This document shows positions 1-9,509 of a stretch of DNA of 49,253 bases, in pieces (position 1 is the stretch's first letter; each line of letters opens with the position of its first letter). The notes under the pieces were generated by a model. The model worked only from the letters and a program-made list of their open reading frames with translations. It made no database searches and had not been told where the DNA came from. Position numbers and translations under genes: made by a program. The DNA lies in the NCBI GenBank assembly GCA_024698805.1, contig JAILQT010000073.1, forward strand, positions 1-49,253, written 5' to 3'. The DNA comes from Solobacterium sp. (lineage in GTDB: Bacteria; Bacillota_I; Bacilli_A; Erysipelotrichales; Erysipelotrichaceae).

Positions 1-1
1 T

Positions 2-74
2 GGGGTTTTAGCTCAGCTGGGAGAGCACCTGCTTTGCAAGCAGGGGGTCACGAGTTCGATTCTCGTAAGCTCCA
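2..74 (+). tRNA. tRNA-Ala (anticodon UGC)
   Basis: The segment folds as a cloverleaf. The acceptor GGGGTTT pairs with AAGCTCC through two wobble pairs, and the discriminator base is A at 74. The anticodon stem CCTGC/GCAGG encloses the loop TTTGCAA with anticodon TGC at 35-37, and the T-arm carries GTTCGATTC. CCA is not encoded, because CTTT follows, so a nucleotidyltransferase must add it. The window edge prevents seeing an upstream promoter or neighbouring tRNAs. Confidence 0.96.
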
Positions 75-90
75 CTTTTTTTTATACTCT

Positions 91-115
91 GGGGATCCTG
101 CGAGTCCCTTTTTTG
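91..115 (+). terminator. Possible terminator after tRNA-Ala
   Basis: GGGGATC-CTGC-GAGTCCC can form a short hairpin with one mismatch and one wobble pair, followed by TTTTTT. A further eight-T run directly follows the tRNA (76-83). The stem is weak, so it may be only the T-run that acts. Confidence 0.45.
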
Positions 116-194
116 TTTTCCGCAGTGCGGTTGCAGGTCAATAGCGTGTATGCATGGAATATACTATACTGTCAGTAACTGGCGAGGTGAGATC

Positions 195-1589
195 ATGAAT
201 GAGAGACAGACAAAGCTCGTAAACAATGCCGACAGGCACAGACAGCTTGTTTTTGATGCGGAAAGATGGCTGTGGCGTCATCCCCAGACAGGCTATACGG
301 AGTGGGAAGCACACGATTATCTGCTGGAAAGATTCCGGGCTCTTGGATATGAGCCGGTCCTGGCAGGGAAGATACCCGGTTTTGGTGATATACCGGGCTT
401 TTATGCGGATGTATGCACCGGAAAAGAAGGTCCTGTACTTGCTGTGTTCGGTGAACTGGATGCACTGGATATCGCAAACCATCCGGAATCCGTGAACGGG
501 ATGACGCACTGCTGTGGGCATCATGCCCAGGCAGCTGCCCTTCTCGGCATCGCGGCCGCATTAAAAGAACCGGACGCGCTGGACGGATTGTGCGGGACGA
601 TCCGGCTGATCGCGGTGCCGGCAGAAGAGATGATCCAGCTGGGCTTCCGTGAAGAACTGCGCCGGAAAGGGATCATCAAATACTTCGGCGGCAAGACGGA
701 GTTCATGCGCAGGGGCATCCTGGATGACGCGGATCTTGCGCTCATGGTGCACGGCACGGCTGCCGGCGACGGGGAACCGTTTGATTTCAGCTGCGGTTAC
801 GGCAGCAACGGCTGCATGGCAAAAAACATCCGGTTCAAAGGCAGGTCTGCGCATGCCGGCGGTTCGCCGCATCTCGGCATCAACGCCCAGTATGCGGCCA
901 TGCTCGGACTGCAGGCAGTGAACGACCTGCGCGAGACATTCCCCGATCAGGATACGATCCGATTCCACCCGATCATGATGGGTGTCACATCCGCCGTGAA
1001 TATCATCCCCGATGAGATGAAGATCGAAAGCTATGTAAGAGGGAAAACACTGGAAGCGATCCGGCGCGAGAACACGAAAGTCAACCGTGCCATGGCAGGT
1101 GCTGCCCTTGCGCTCGGTGCAGGCGTTGAGCTTACCGACAGGCCCGGATATGCGCCGGAGCACCATGACCCGCAGTTTATGAAACTGGTCGAATCCTGCT
1201 GCGTCGATCTTGCCGGGGAAGACAGGGTCCGTTTCGATTACGGTCACTGGGGCACGGGGTCTTCCGATTTCGGCGACGTCACCTGTGTGATGCCGGGCGT
1301 GCAGTTCAACGCTGCCGGGGCTTCCGGGACGTTCCACGGGATCGACTTTGATCCGGCAGATCCGGAGAGACTGTGCATGAATTCCATCAAAGCACAGCTG
1401 TTCGTGATCGATGCCCTCCTGTCGGACGGCGGAAGCGCGGCGAAGCAGATCATTTCCGCATACAGGCCGGAATACCCTTCCATCGAAGCGTATCTGGATG
1501 CGATCGATCAGCTGATCCTGGACAAGGACGCCGTCACCTATGACAAAGACGGGAACCCTTCGATCGATTTCCAGAACATCACGGAATGA
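195..1589 (+). CDS. M20-family amidohydrolase / metallopeptidase
   Basis: This 464-residue protein has the M20 architecture of amidohydrolases that cleave acylated amino acids (AbgB and IAA-amino-acid hydrolase relatives). Visible motifs are GELDAL early on, HCCGHHAQAAALLG carrying the Cys-x-His metal ligands, a PAEE segment with the catalytic/metal Glu pair, the dimerisation-domain motif HAGGSPHLGINA, and a late GSSDFGDVT segment. It is likely a cytosolic zinc or manganese amidase; the substrate cannot be read from the sequence. ATG 195 was chosen because GAGGTGA (184-190) lies five bases before it; an in-frame ATG at 150 lacks such a site. It stands alone and ends in a strong hairpin. Confidence 0.88.
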   Translation: MNERQTKLVNNADRHRQLVFDAERWLWRHPQTGYTEWEAHDYLLERFRALGYEPVLAGKIPGFGDIPGFYADVCTGKEGPVLAVFGELDALDIANHPESVNGMTHCCGHHAQAAALLGIAAALKEPDALDGLCGTIRLIAVPAEEMIQLGFREELRRKGIIKYFGGKTEFMRRGILDDADLALMVHGTAAGDGEPFDFSCGYGSNGCMAKNIRFKGRSAHAGGSPHLGINAQYAAMLGLQAVNDLRETFPDQDTIRFHPIMMGVTSAVNIIPDEMKIESYVRGKTLEAIRRENTKVNRAMAGAALALGAGVELTDRPGYAPEHHDPQFMKLVESCCVDLAGEDRVRFDYGHWGTGSSDFGDVTCVMPGVQFNAAGASGTFHGIDFDPADPERLCMNSIKAQLFVIDALLSDGGSAAKQIISAYRPEYPSIEAYLDAIDQLILDKDAVTYDKDGNPSIDFQNITE

Positions 1590-1610
1590 CTGAAACCGCA
1601 CCTGAAGGAC

Positions 1611-1648
1611 AGCGAAACGGCAGGATGACCTGCCGCTTCGTTTTTTTT
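1611..1648 (+). terminator. Rho-independent terminator after M20 gene
   Basis: The stem CGGCAGG/CCTGCCG with loop ATGA is extended by imperfect GCGAA/TTCGT flanks and followed by eight T. It separates the convergent M20 and phosphatase genes. Confidence 0.85.
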
Positions 1649-1662
1649 CTGTTTGTCCTGTG

Positions 1663-4089
1663 TTATCCCGATGCATATTTCCGGAACTTCATGGAAAGCT
1701 CCGTAATATCGTCAAACAGCGGCGCGCCGTCATAGAACTCGTCGACATCTTTACGCACGCTCTCACAGAGTTTTTTCGCGCTTTCCCCGGCATGCCGGTT
1801 CAGGCATGTCCTGAGCCTGTCGTCCCCGTACAGCTCCTGCTGTGCATTCGTCGCTTCCACGACGCCGTCTGTATAAAGGAAGATCTCATCCCCGGGCTCA
1901 AGCGTCAGTGTCTGCTCTTTATAGGACATCCCTTCCATACCGGCAAGCACGAAGCCGGGCTTTTCTTTCAGGAACTCATATTCCCCGCTGCCGCGGCGGA
2001 CCAGCGGCCGGTTGTGCCCTGCATTTGCAAATTTCAGAATACCGGTCTCCAGATCCAGGATACCCATCCAGGCTGTTACGAACATGGATGCATCATTGCC
2101 TTCGCAGAGCTGGTAATTGACGTTCGTGAAGATGTCTGCTATGCCGATGCGGTTTTCCGCATAGGTCTTCAGGATCGTTTTCGCGCGCATCATGAACAGC
2201 GAGGCAGGTATGCCTTTGCCGGATACATCCGCAACAAGGAAGACGAGCCTGTTCCCTTCAAGGAAATAGAAATCATAGAAGTCGCCGCCGACTTCCCTGG
2301 CCGGATTCATCAGCGCATACAGATCGATCTCTTCCCTGTCGGGGAATACGGAAGGCAGTGCGGAAGACTGGATATCCTTCGCGTATTTCAGCTCGGTATC
2401 GATCCGGGCATTGGCTTCCGCGATATAGCGCTTCAGGGTATCGACCGTGGAGTTGATATCGTCCGAGAGATCGATGAATTCCCTGGATGAACGGACGTCA
2501 ACGACCGTATCCAGATCACCGTCGGTGATCTGCGACAGGGAGCTGTTGACCTTCTGGATATTACCGACGATCAGGTATTTGATCGTGAGATAGACGATAA
2601 CGAACAGTGTCGCGAACGTGATCGTGAGCAGGTAGAAATTCAGATAGATCGACAGTGACTTTGAAAAATCCGCTTCATCGACCGAACAGACACTTACCAG
2701 GTAGTTGCTGCCTTCCCGCACATGCATGCAGTAATATTCCTTTTCCCCGATCCTGCATGTGTATACCGAATATTCATTATGACCGGCGATATCGATCTCG
2801 ACCGGCATCCGTTTCTCGGTCTTCACATCGTAAAGAAGTCCCCAGGTCGAGTCGATGACCGCGTATTCGTTATTGTAGTAGATGATGCCCCCGTCTTCAC
2901 CGATCTGGCGCTGCGCAATGATCTCCCGGATGAAAGCATCGGCAGTTTCCTGATACTGTTCCCTGCTGACGGATACACATACCATGCCGTCACCCGCCTT
3001 CAAGATCGTGGATTTATAGATCTCATCCGAAGAATTGTTTTCGGTGTTGCGTTCGACCTCCTGTTCAAAATACTCGCCGCTTTCAAGCAGCTCCAGATAA
3101 TAATCTGAAAAAGGAACGGCATTACTGATTTCCTTTCCTGTCAGGGATGGATCTGTTGAAGCAAGGATCGTCCCGTCTTTGCCGATGACATCGATCTCGC
3201 TTAATCTGTTTTCCCGTTTGATCTGCCGGATATCCCCGAAGCCGTTCTCCGTGATTTCGGCTGCGACGCCCCGGTTGATATGGAGCAGATGATCCCTGTA
3301 CTGGTTCGAGACCAGTTCCCTGACATCATTCAGATTCTGCTGGAACAGCTGTGACGTATTCTCGCTGGCGATCTGGTTCTGCATGATATAGGTAAACAGG
3401 GACGTTGACAGGAATGCAAGCAGGATAATGGTGATCAGGCGGACCTGGAATATATCGGAGATCGTGGGGATCCTGTCTTTGGACGCAGATCTGTCGTCAC
3501 CGCCTGCCCTGCCGGCAGCGTAGGCCGCGGCTGTCAGTGCGATCGTATTGACCAGGATCATGGGCATTGAACATACCCGGACATAACGGAAGGAAAACTT
3601 TACATAAGCGATCCCCATCAGGAATATCATCAGCATGTGGATCACTTCCACCACGACGCCGATCAGTATGCAGTGCTGCAGGGCCGGTGCCTTTTCATCA
3701 AACATGTATTTCCGCAGTGCCGCTGCGATCAGGCCGGCAAGGAACGTCGAGATCGTGCAGGCAGTCCGGGTGAATTCACCGACGCCCCAGTATACGGCAA
3801 ACCATCTTTCCGCAGCACCGACCGTACCGGCAATGATGCCTGCCGGCCCGCCGAAAAGCAGGCCTGCGCAGAGCGGTGCAGCGTCGCGCACATTGATGAC
3901 TGTCCCGTTGAAGGGAACACCGAATTCCGTCGCTGCGATCGCGATCACGCCGAAAACCAGACCGCAGAGGATCTGTTTTTTCATATCGGATACTGCCTTC
4001 ATCTTTTCCTGCCGGAACAGCCGGCTGAGAAGCGCGGAAGCGGCGACAGGCATGATGCCTGCAGCCAGGAGCGAAAGGTATAACTGCAT
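1663..4089 (-). CDS. 5TM-LYT sensor with HAMP and SpoIIE-type PP2C phosphatase
   Basis: An 808-residue membrane phosphatase. Residues about 1-195 form the multi-helix 5TM-LYT module, recognisable from NVRDAAPLCAGLLFGGPAG. A transmembrane helix near 210-235 leads to an extracytoplasmic Cache-like sensor (about 240-485), and a second helix (about 490-512) leads to a HAMP segment. A cytosolic SpoIIE/RsbU-type PP2C domain follows from about residue 580, with metal-binding motifs REVGGDFYD, ADVSGKGIPASLFM, FANAGHN and LYTDGVVEA. Such proteins usually dephosphorylate anti-sigma-factor antagonists; no partner gene lies nearby, so the target is unknown. No Shine-Dalgarno is visible. A TACAAT box sits six bases before the ATG with AAGACA 17 bases upstream, suggesting a leaderless message. 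Confidence 0.88.
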   Translation of the reverse strand: MQLYLSLLAAGIMPVAASALLSRLFRQEKMKAVSDMKKQILCGLVFGVIAIAATEFGVPFNGTVINVRDAAPLCAGLLFGGPAGIIAGTVGAAERWFAVYWGVGEFTRTACTISTFLAGLIAAALRKYMFDEKAPALQHCILIGVVVEVIHMLMIFLMGIAYVKFSFRYVRVCSMPMILVNTIALTAAAYAAGRAGGDDRSASKDRIPTISDIFQVRLITIILLAFLSTSLFTYIMQNQIASENTSQLFQQNLNDVRELVSNQYRDHLLHINRGVAAEITENGFGDIRQIKRENRLSEIDVIGKDGTILASTDPSLTGKEISNAVPFSDYYLELLESGEYFEQEVERNTENNSSDEIYKSTILKAGDGMVCVSVSREQYQETADAFIREIIAQRQIGEDGGIIYYNNEYAVIDSTWGLLYDVKTEKRMPVEIDIAGHNEYSVYTCRIGEKEYYCMHVREGSNYLVSVCSVDEADFSKSLSIYLNFYLLTITFATLFVIVYLTIKYLIVGNIQKVNSSLSQITDGDLDTVVDVRSSREFIDLSDDINSTVDTLKRYIAEANARIDTELKYAKDIQSSALPSVFPDREEIDLYALMNPAREVGGDFYDFYFLEGNRLVFLVADVSGKGIPASLFMMRAKTILKTYAENRIGIADIFTNVNYQLCEGNDASMFVTAWMGILDLETGILKFANAGHNRPLVRRGSGEYEFLKEKPGFVLAGMEGMSYKEQTLTLEPGDEIFLYTDGVVEATNAQQELYGDDRLRTCLNRHAGESAKKLCESVRKDVDEFYDGAPLFDDITELSMKFRKYASG

Positions 4090-5706
<1,617 letters not shown>

Positions 5707-5714
5707 TCATTCCG

Positions 5715-5745
5715 ACTCCTTCTGTCCTGCAGGAGGAGTTTTTTT
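5715..5745 (+). terminator. Rho-independent terminator after GH1
   Basis: A nine-pair stem ACTCCTTCT/AGGAGGAGT (one wobble), loop GTCCTGC, followed by seven T. Confidence 0.88.
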
Positions 5746-5775
5746 CTTTATCCCGTATGGTATATTGGTAATACC

Positions 5776-5976
5776 ATGGGCGCATTCAGGGAGAGATACA
5801 GGATCACGGAAGGAACAGATGCCAGAGCTTTGTTATCCAGGCTGAAGGCAGAAGGGATCCCCTATTCCGTACAGGTTAAAAAAGATGACCAGCGTACGGA
5901 TACGTATCTGATCATCTCTTCGAAACATGCGGTGAAAGTCCTGTTTCTGATGAAGAAATATATAAAAAGACCGTGA
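5776..5976 (+). CDS. Small protein of unknown function
   Basis: A 66-residue basic protein with a charged N-terminus (MGAFRERYRITEGTDARALL) and a C-terminus KVLFLMKKYIKRP. I recognise no family; the pattern suggests a compact alpha/beta domain. It lies between the GH1 terminator and convergent lrgB. No ribosome site precedes the ATG, but an extended -10 element (TGG-TATATT, 5761-5766) ends nine bases before it, consistent with a leaderless message. The last codons and stop lie inside the downstream hairpin. That a start immediately follows a promoter-like box favours a real gene, but it could be spurious. Confidence 0.5.
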   Translation: MGAFRERYRITEGTDARALLSRLKAEGIPYSVQVKKDDQRTDTYLIISSKHAVKVLFLMKKYIKRP

Positions 5977-5986
5977 GGTCTTTTTT
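5964..5986 (-). terminator. Bidirectional terminator between small ORF and lrgB
   Basis: AAAAAGACC-GTGA-GGTCTTTTT is a perfect nine-pair hairpin with a T-run on both strands. It overlaps the stop codon of the plus-strand small ORF and abuts the lrgB stop. Confidence 0.85.
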
Positions 5987-6678
5987 CAGATGAACATTGC
6001 GAAGATCTGCGCGCCGATCACGGTCAGGATACCTGCCACGACGATCGCAAGCGAAGACATGGCGCCTTCGGTCTCGCCGAATTCCATCGCCTTGGCTGTA
6101 CCGATCGCGTGTGCGCTCGTGCCGATCGCCAGTCCTTTGGCTACCGGGTCGGTGATCTTGAAGATCTTCAGTACAGTCTCCGCGATCATGTTGCCGAGGA
6201 TGCCGGTAACGACGATGGCTGCTACGGTGATCGGGACGATGCCGCCGAGTTCCTGGGAGACACTCATGCCGATGGCTGTCGTGATCGACTTCGGCAGGAA
6301 CGTGATGTACTGGGCATGGTTGAATCCGAACAGCATGGACATGACAAGGACACAGAGAAGACTGACGAGCGAGCCGACAAAAATACTGATGAGGATCGCT
6401 TTGATATTCTTCTTCAGACGCTCGATCTCGATATACAGGGGGATCGCGAGGGATACCGTTGCCGGCGTCAGCAGCCAGCTGAGGTATTTCGCACTGGCAT
6501 AGTAATTCTCATAATCGATCTTAAACACCAGCAGGAAAGCCACGGTGAGGATGATCGCGATCAGCAGCGGGTTGAAGATACCGAGCTTGAATTTCTTTTT
6601 CAGCAGTGTGCCGACGTAGAAAGCCAGCAGGCTGATGACAACGCCGAAAGAGGCGGAACTGCTTACAAGTTCATTCAT
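5986..6678 (-). CDS. lrgB: LrgB/CidB-family membrane protein
   Basis: A 230-residue multi-span membrane protein. The conserved LrgB core is visible: FLPKSITTAIGMSVSQELGG, then a long hydrophobic segment, then KGLAIGTSAHAIGTAKAMEFGE. LrgB acts with the holin-like LrgA partner; the family has been linked to murein hydrolase control and to pyruvate or glycolate transport, depending on the species. The ATG overlaps the lrgA stop by four bases, so the pair is translationally coupled. No LytSR sensor pair lies adjacent, although a distant 5TM-LYT protein (1663-4089) shares the LytS-type sensor module. Confidence 0.93.
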   Translation of the reverse strand: MNELVSSSASFGVVISLLAFYVGTLLKKKFKLGIFNPLLIAIILTVAFLLVFKIDYENYYASAKYLSWLLTPATVSLAIPLYIEIERLKKNIKAILISIFVGSLVSLLCVLVMSMLFGFNHAQYITFLPKSITTAIGMSVSQELGGIVPITVAAIVVTGILGNMIAETVLKIFKITDPVAKGLAIGTSAHAIGTAKAMEFGETEGAMSSLAIVVAGILTVIGAQIFAMFI

Positions 6679-7034
6679 TTGGAACCTCCCCTGTCATGTT
6701 CGATGATCTTCTGTGCCGTGATACCGGTTACTGCCATGACGATCACGGTTGAAAGCACGATCATCAGTACCGTCTGCAGCAGGATCGGCTGCAGGTCACC
6801 CCAGTACTGGATCAGACCGACGGCGGCAGGAATGAACATGACCGACATGATCTCGATCAGGAAAGATGCAGTCGTCCAGACGGACTGCAGTTTGACGACA
6901 TGCGTACAGAGCAGTATCAGCATCAATACAAGCCCGTAAATACTGCCGGGTATGGGCAGCGGTACAAGGAACCGGATGATCTCACCGATACATGTGACCA
7001 GCAGGATGATCCCGAATTGTTTCAGATGTCTCAT
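6675..7034 (-). CDS. lrgA: LrgA/CidA-family holin-like protein
   Basis: A 119-residue protein with four predicted transmembrane helices. The diagnostic LPIPGSIYGLVLMLILL segment follows the first helix, and FIPAAVGLIQYW lies in the middle. It ends in a short charged tail. It is the upstream gene of the lrgAB pair and overlaps lrgB by ATGA. The start at 7034 is supported by TAGGAGAAA six bases before it. A PTS- or pyruvate-responsive control is known in other genera, but I see no regulator here. Confidence 0.92.
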   Translation of the reverse strand: MRHLKQFGIILLVTCIGEIIRFLVPLPIPGSIYGLVLMLILLCTHVVKLQSVWTTASFLIEIMSVMFIPAAVGLIQYWGDLQPILLQTVLMIVLSTVIVMAVTGITAQKIIEHDRGGSK

Positions 7035-7167
7035 ATAGTTTCTCCTAACAATAGTTTACTATGTTTGACCGTAATTGAAATCCTAAAATATTGATTAAGT
7101 CAACCGGCTGCAGTTGCGGAACATCCGGACATATGGTAAATTACTTCACATATGGAACGGAGGATCT

Positions 7168-7668
7168 ATGAACGGTTTTATTGAATGGTGGAACAGCACG
7201 ATCGGCACGGTCCTTTCACCGCAGATGTCTGTATTCTTTATCAGTATGATCCCGATCATCGAAGAAAGAGGCGGACTGATCCTTGCCGGACCGCTGTTTC
7301 TGGATATACCGATCTGGGAAGGCGTCTTCTGGTGTGTGCTCGGCAATATCATCCCTGTTCCGTTTATCCTGTTCGGAATCAAAAAACTGCTCCACTGGAT
7401 GAGTGAACACCACCTCTCCAGGGCAGCAGAGTGGATCGAAAACAAAGCACATAAGAACAAGCCCAAGATCGATAAATACGGCATGTTCGGACTGACGCTG
7501 TTTGTCGGCATACCCCTTCCCGGCACAGGTGCCTGGACGGGGACGCTGGTAGCTTCCCTGTTCGACATGGACGTGAAAAAAGCATCCGTGTCGATCCTGA
7601 TCGGCATCTTCCTCGCAGCAGTGATCATGACATCCCTGTCCTACGGGATCGGCTCACTGTTTGCCTAG
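7168..7668 (+). CDS. COG2426 small-multidrug-export-type membrane protein
   Basis: A 166-residue integral membrane protein of the family annotated 'small multi-drug export protein' (PF06695). Typical motifs are SMIPIIEERGGL near the N-terminus, WCVLGNIIPVPFIL and the re-entrant-like GIPLPGTGAWTGTLVA near residue 115. The family is distantly related to DedA-type membrane proteins and its transport role is poorly supported, so the substrate is unknown. ATG 7168 is preferred over the in-frame 7114 start because GGAGGA lies four bases upstream of it. The stop lies inside a terminator. Confidence 0.87.
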   Translation: MNGFIEWWNSTIGTVLSPQMSVFFISMIPIIEERGGLILAGPLFLDIPIWEGVFWCVLGNIIPVPFILFGIKKLLHWMSEHHLSRAAEWIENKAHKNKPKIDKYGMFGLTLFVGIPLPGTGAWTGTLVASLFDMDVKKASVSILIGIFLAAVIMTSLSYGIGSLFA

Positions 7669-7690
7669 CAGGTCATCCTGCTTTTTTTTT
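7667..7690 (+). terminator. Terminator overlapping two convergent gene ends
   Basis: AGCAGG-TCAT-CCTGCT followed by nine T. The stem starts in the stop codon of the upstream plus-strand gene, and its loop holds the stop of the minus-strand SDR gene, an extremely compact convergent junction. Confidence 0.85.
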
Positions 7691-8428
7691 CAGGCTTTTT
7701 TCCTTCATGCGCGCAAGCATATCCGCTTTGAGGGACGCCGGTACCGCCCGCAGCATGCGGTTCATGAGCCCGGGCACGATCATATGCCTGTCCAGGTGCG
7801 CATAGATATAGGCTGCGCATCTGCCGGCATCCATCGCGTACCACGGGGCGCTGCTGCGGATCTTTTCATAGAAACCGGTGCGGACTGGGCCGGGACAAAC
7901 GCAGGAGACATGGATGCCGTAAGGCTCCGCTTCCCGCTGCACTGCGCCGGCATAGCTCTGTATATAAGCTTTCGAGGCGTAATAGGAAGCGACATACGGG
8001 CCGCTCTGAAATGCCCCGGTGCTCGCGATAAAGACGATCGTTCCCCCGCCGGTCTCCTTCATGCGCCGCATGAAATGCTTTGCCAGTTCCACACAGCTGT
8101 ATACATTGAGGATCAGTGTATCCTTCTCCTCTGCTGCGGATACGTTCCAGCTTTCCGACAGGATGCCCCTGCCGGCGCAGAGGATCACATGCGTGATATC
8201 CTCCCCCTCCAGCTGCGCATACAGTTCTGCGGCGCTGTCTTCCTGCGAAAGGTCAGCGGTGACCGTCCGGCATAAGACGCCGTATTCGTTTTGGATGATC
8301 TGCTGCGCCCGCTTCAGTTTTTCTTCGCTCCTTGCGCAAAGCACAGGTCTGTACCCGTCTTTCGCAAACAGCTTTGCGAGTTCGAAGCCGATGCCTTCCG
8401 AACCGCCTGTGATCAATACGCTTCTCAT
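7673..8428 (-). CDS. Short-chain dehydrogenase/reductase (SDR)
   Basis: A 251-residue classical SDR. The nucleotide-binding TGGSEGIG is at residues 7-14, LCAGRG is the NAG-like motif, the catalytic Ser sits in FIASTGAF, and the Tyr-x3-Lys pair lies in YYASKAYIQSY. CPGPVRTGFY follows the active site. ARSEEKL after the second strand suggests NADPH preference. The substrate is unknown. The C-terminal lysine-rich tail is typical of membrane-proximal DltE/YqjQ-like members. No ribosome site precedes the ATG; an extended -10 box TGG-TATAAT lies six bases upstream, suggesting a leaderless transcript. Confidence 0.9.
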   Translation of the reverse strand: MRSVLITGGSEGIGFELAKLFAKDGYRPVLCARSEEKLKRAQQIIQNEYGVLCRTVTADLSQEDSAAELYAQLEGEDITHVILCAGRGILSESWNVSAAEEKDTLILNVYSCVELAKHFMRRMKETGGGTIVFIASTGAFQSGPYVASYYASKAYIQSYAGAVQREAEPYGIHVSCVCPGPVRTGFYEKIRSSAPWYAMDAGRCAAYIYAHLDRHMIVPGLMNRMLRAVPASLKADMLARMKEKSLKKKAG

Positions 8429-8501
8429 AGCGTGATTATACCATTTCGGATTTGTTTGTGCAGGACGATCGATTCACCATATAATGGACAGGGAGGTCCT
8501 T

Positions 8502-9485
8502 ATGATTTATCCGGAATTCATACAGAAGAAAGAAACGATCGGCATCTGCGCGCCGAGTGCAGGCGTCGGGAAGAAGATACCTGATTTTGAAGCGTCCCTG
8601 AAGACGCTGCACGAATGCGGCTACCGTACGAAGGAGACTGCCTCTGTCAGGGTATTCGCAGACAGGAGCGCCGATGCACAGACGCGAGCCAGGGAACTGA
8701 ACGAACTGTTCGCGGATGATGAAGTAAAGATGGTCATGTCTGCCGCAGGCGGGGATTTCCTGTTCGAGATCCTGCCGTATGTCGACTTTGCACAGATGAA
8801 GGCACATCCGAAATGGCTGAGCGGTGCGTCGGACCCGACAGGCATACTGTTCCCGTATACCGTCAGCTGCGACGTCGCAACGATGTACGGTTTCAATGCG
8901 GGAAGCTTCGATATCCTTCCCCTGCCGGATCACCTGAAGAATGCGCTGTCCTTCGTCAGAGGCGATCTGATCACGCAGAAGAGCTTTGACATGTATATGA
9001 AAACACCGGGCTTCCTGGCCGAGAAGATCGAATTCGATACGCCTGTGCAGTGGATCTCGACTGCCGGCGATATCCATGTTACGGGAAGGTGCATCGGCGG
9101 CTGCATCGATGTGCTGAAGGACCTGATCGGAACGGAATACGAAACTGTCCGGGCGTTTGACGAACGGTATCAGGAGGACGGGCTGATCTGGTATTTTGAC
9201 AATTTTTCGCTCGGTGCGGAAGTATTCTACCGCACGCTCCTGCAGATGAGATATGCCGGATGGTTCCGGCATACGAATGCCGTTATCGTCGGCAGGGTCC
9301 TGTTTGAATCGAGCGATACGGGCATGACCTATGCGGAAGCCATTGAAAGAAGCCTCGGCAGTATTCCGGTACTGTACCAGGCGGATGTCGGGCATACGAT
9401 CCCGTCGATGACGATGATCAACGGCGCGATGCTCGATGTGACATATGAAAAAGGCCGGGCCGCGCTGCGGTTCAGCCTTGAATGA
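8502..9485 (+). CDS. S66-family (LD-carboxypeptidase / MccF-like) serine peptidase
   Basis: A 327-residue peptidase S66 homologue. The nucleophile Ser is in LSGASDPTG and the His in VGHTIPSMTM, both in the expected places. The acidic third residue, normally Glu in a LE(S/E) motif, aligns here to Asp in WYFDNF, which is unusual. Family members cut L-D peptide bonds in murein tripeptides or inactivate microcin C-like nucleotide peptides; which applies here is unclear. ATG 8502 is chosen because GGGAGG lies six bases before it, and TATAAT lies about 15 bases upstream, giving a very short leader. A terminator follows the stop. Confidence 0.86.
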   Translation: MIYPEFIQKKETIGICAPSAGVGKKIPDFEASLKTLHECGYRTKETASVRVFADRSADAQTRARELNELFADDEVKMVMSAAGGDFLFEILPYVDFAQMKAHPKWLSGASDPTGILFPYTVSCDVATMYGFNAGSFDILPLPDHLKNALSFVRGDLITQKSFDMYMKTPGFLAEKIEFDTPVQWISTAGDIHVTGRCIGGCIDVLKDLIGTEYETVRAFDERYQEDGLIWYFDNFSLGAEVFYRTLLQMRYAGWFRHTNAVIVGRVLFESSDTGMTYAEAIERSLGSIPVLYQADVGHTIPSMTMINGAMLDVTYEKGRAALRFSLE

Positions 9486-9490
9486 TCCTT

Positions 9491-9509
9491 AAGGGCTCTG
9501 CCCTTTTTT
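9491..9509 (+). terminator. Terminator after S66 peptidase
   Basis: AAGGGC-TCT-GCCCTT stem followed by T; the T-run reaches into the last codon of the convergent lactonase gene. Confidence 0.8.

Noticed and set aside
1660-2490. 276-codon plus-strand frame
   Set aside because: It is antisense to the SpoIIE-type phosphatase domain; the translation is His/Arg/Cys-rich without a family, and no ribosome site is present.
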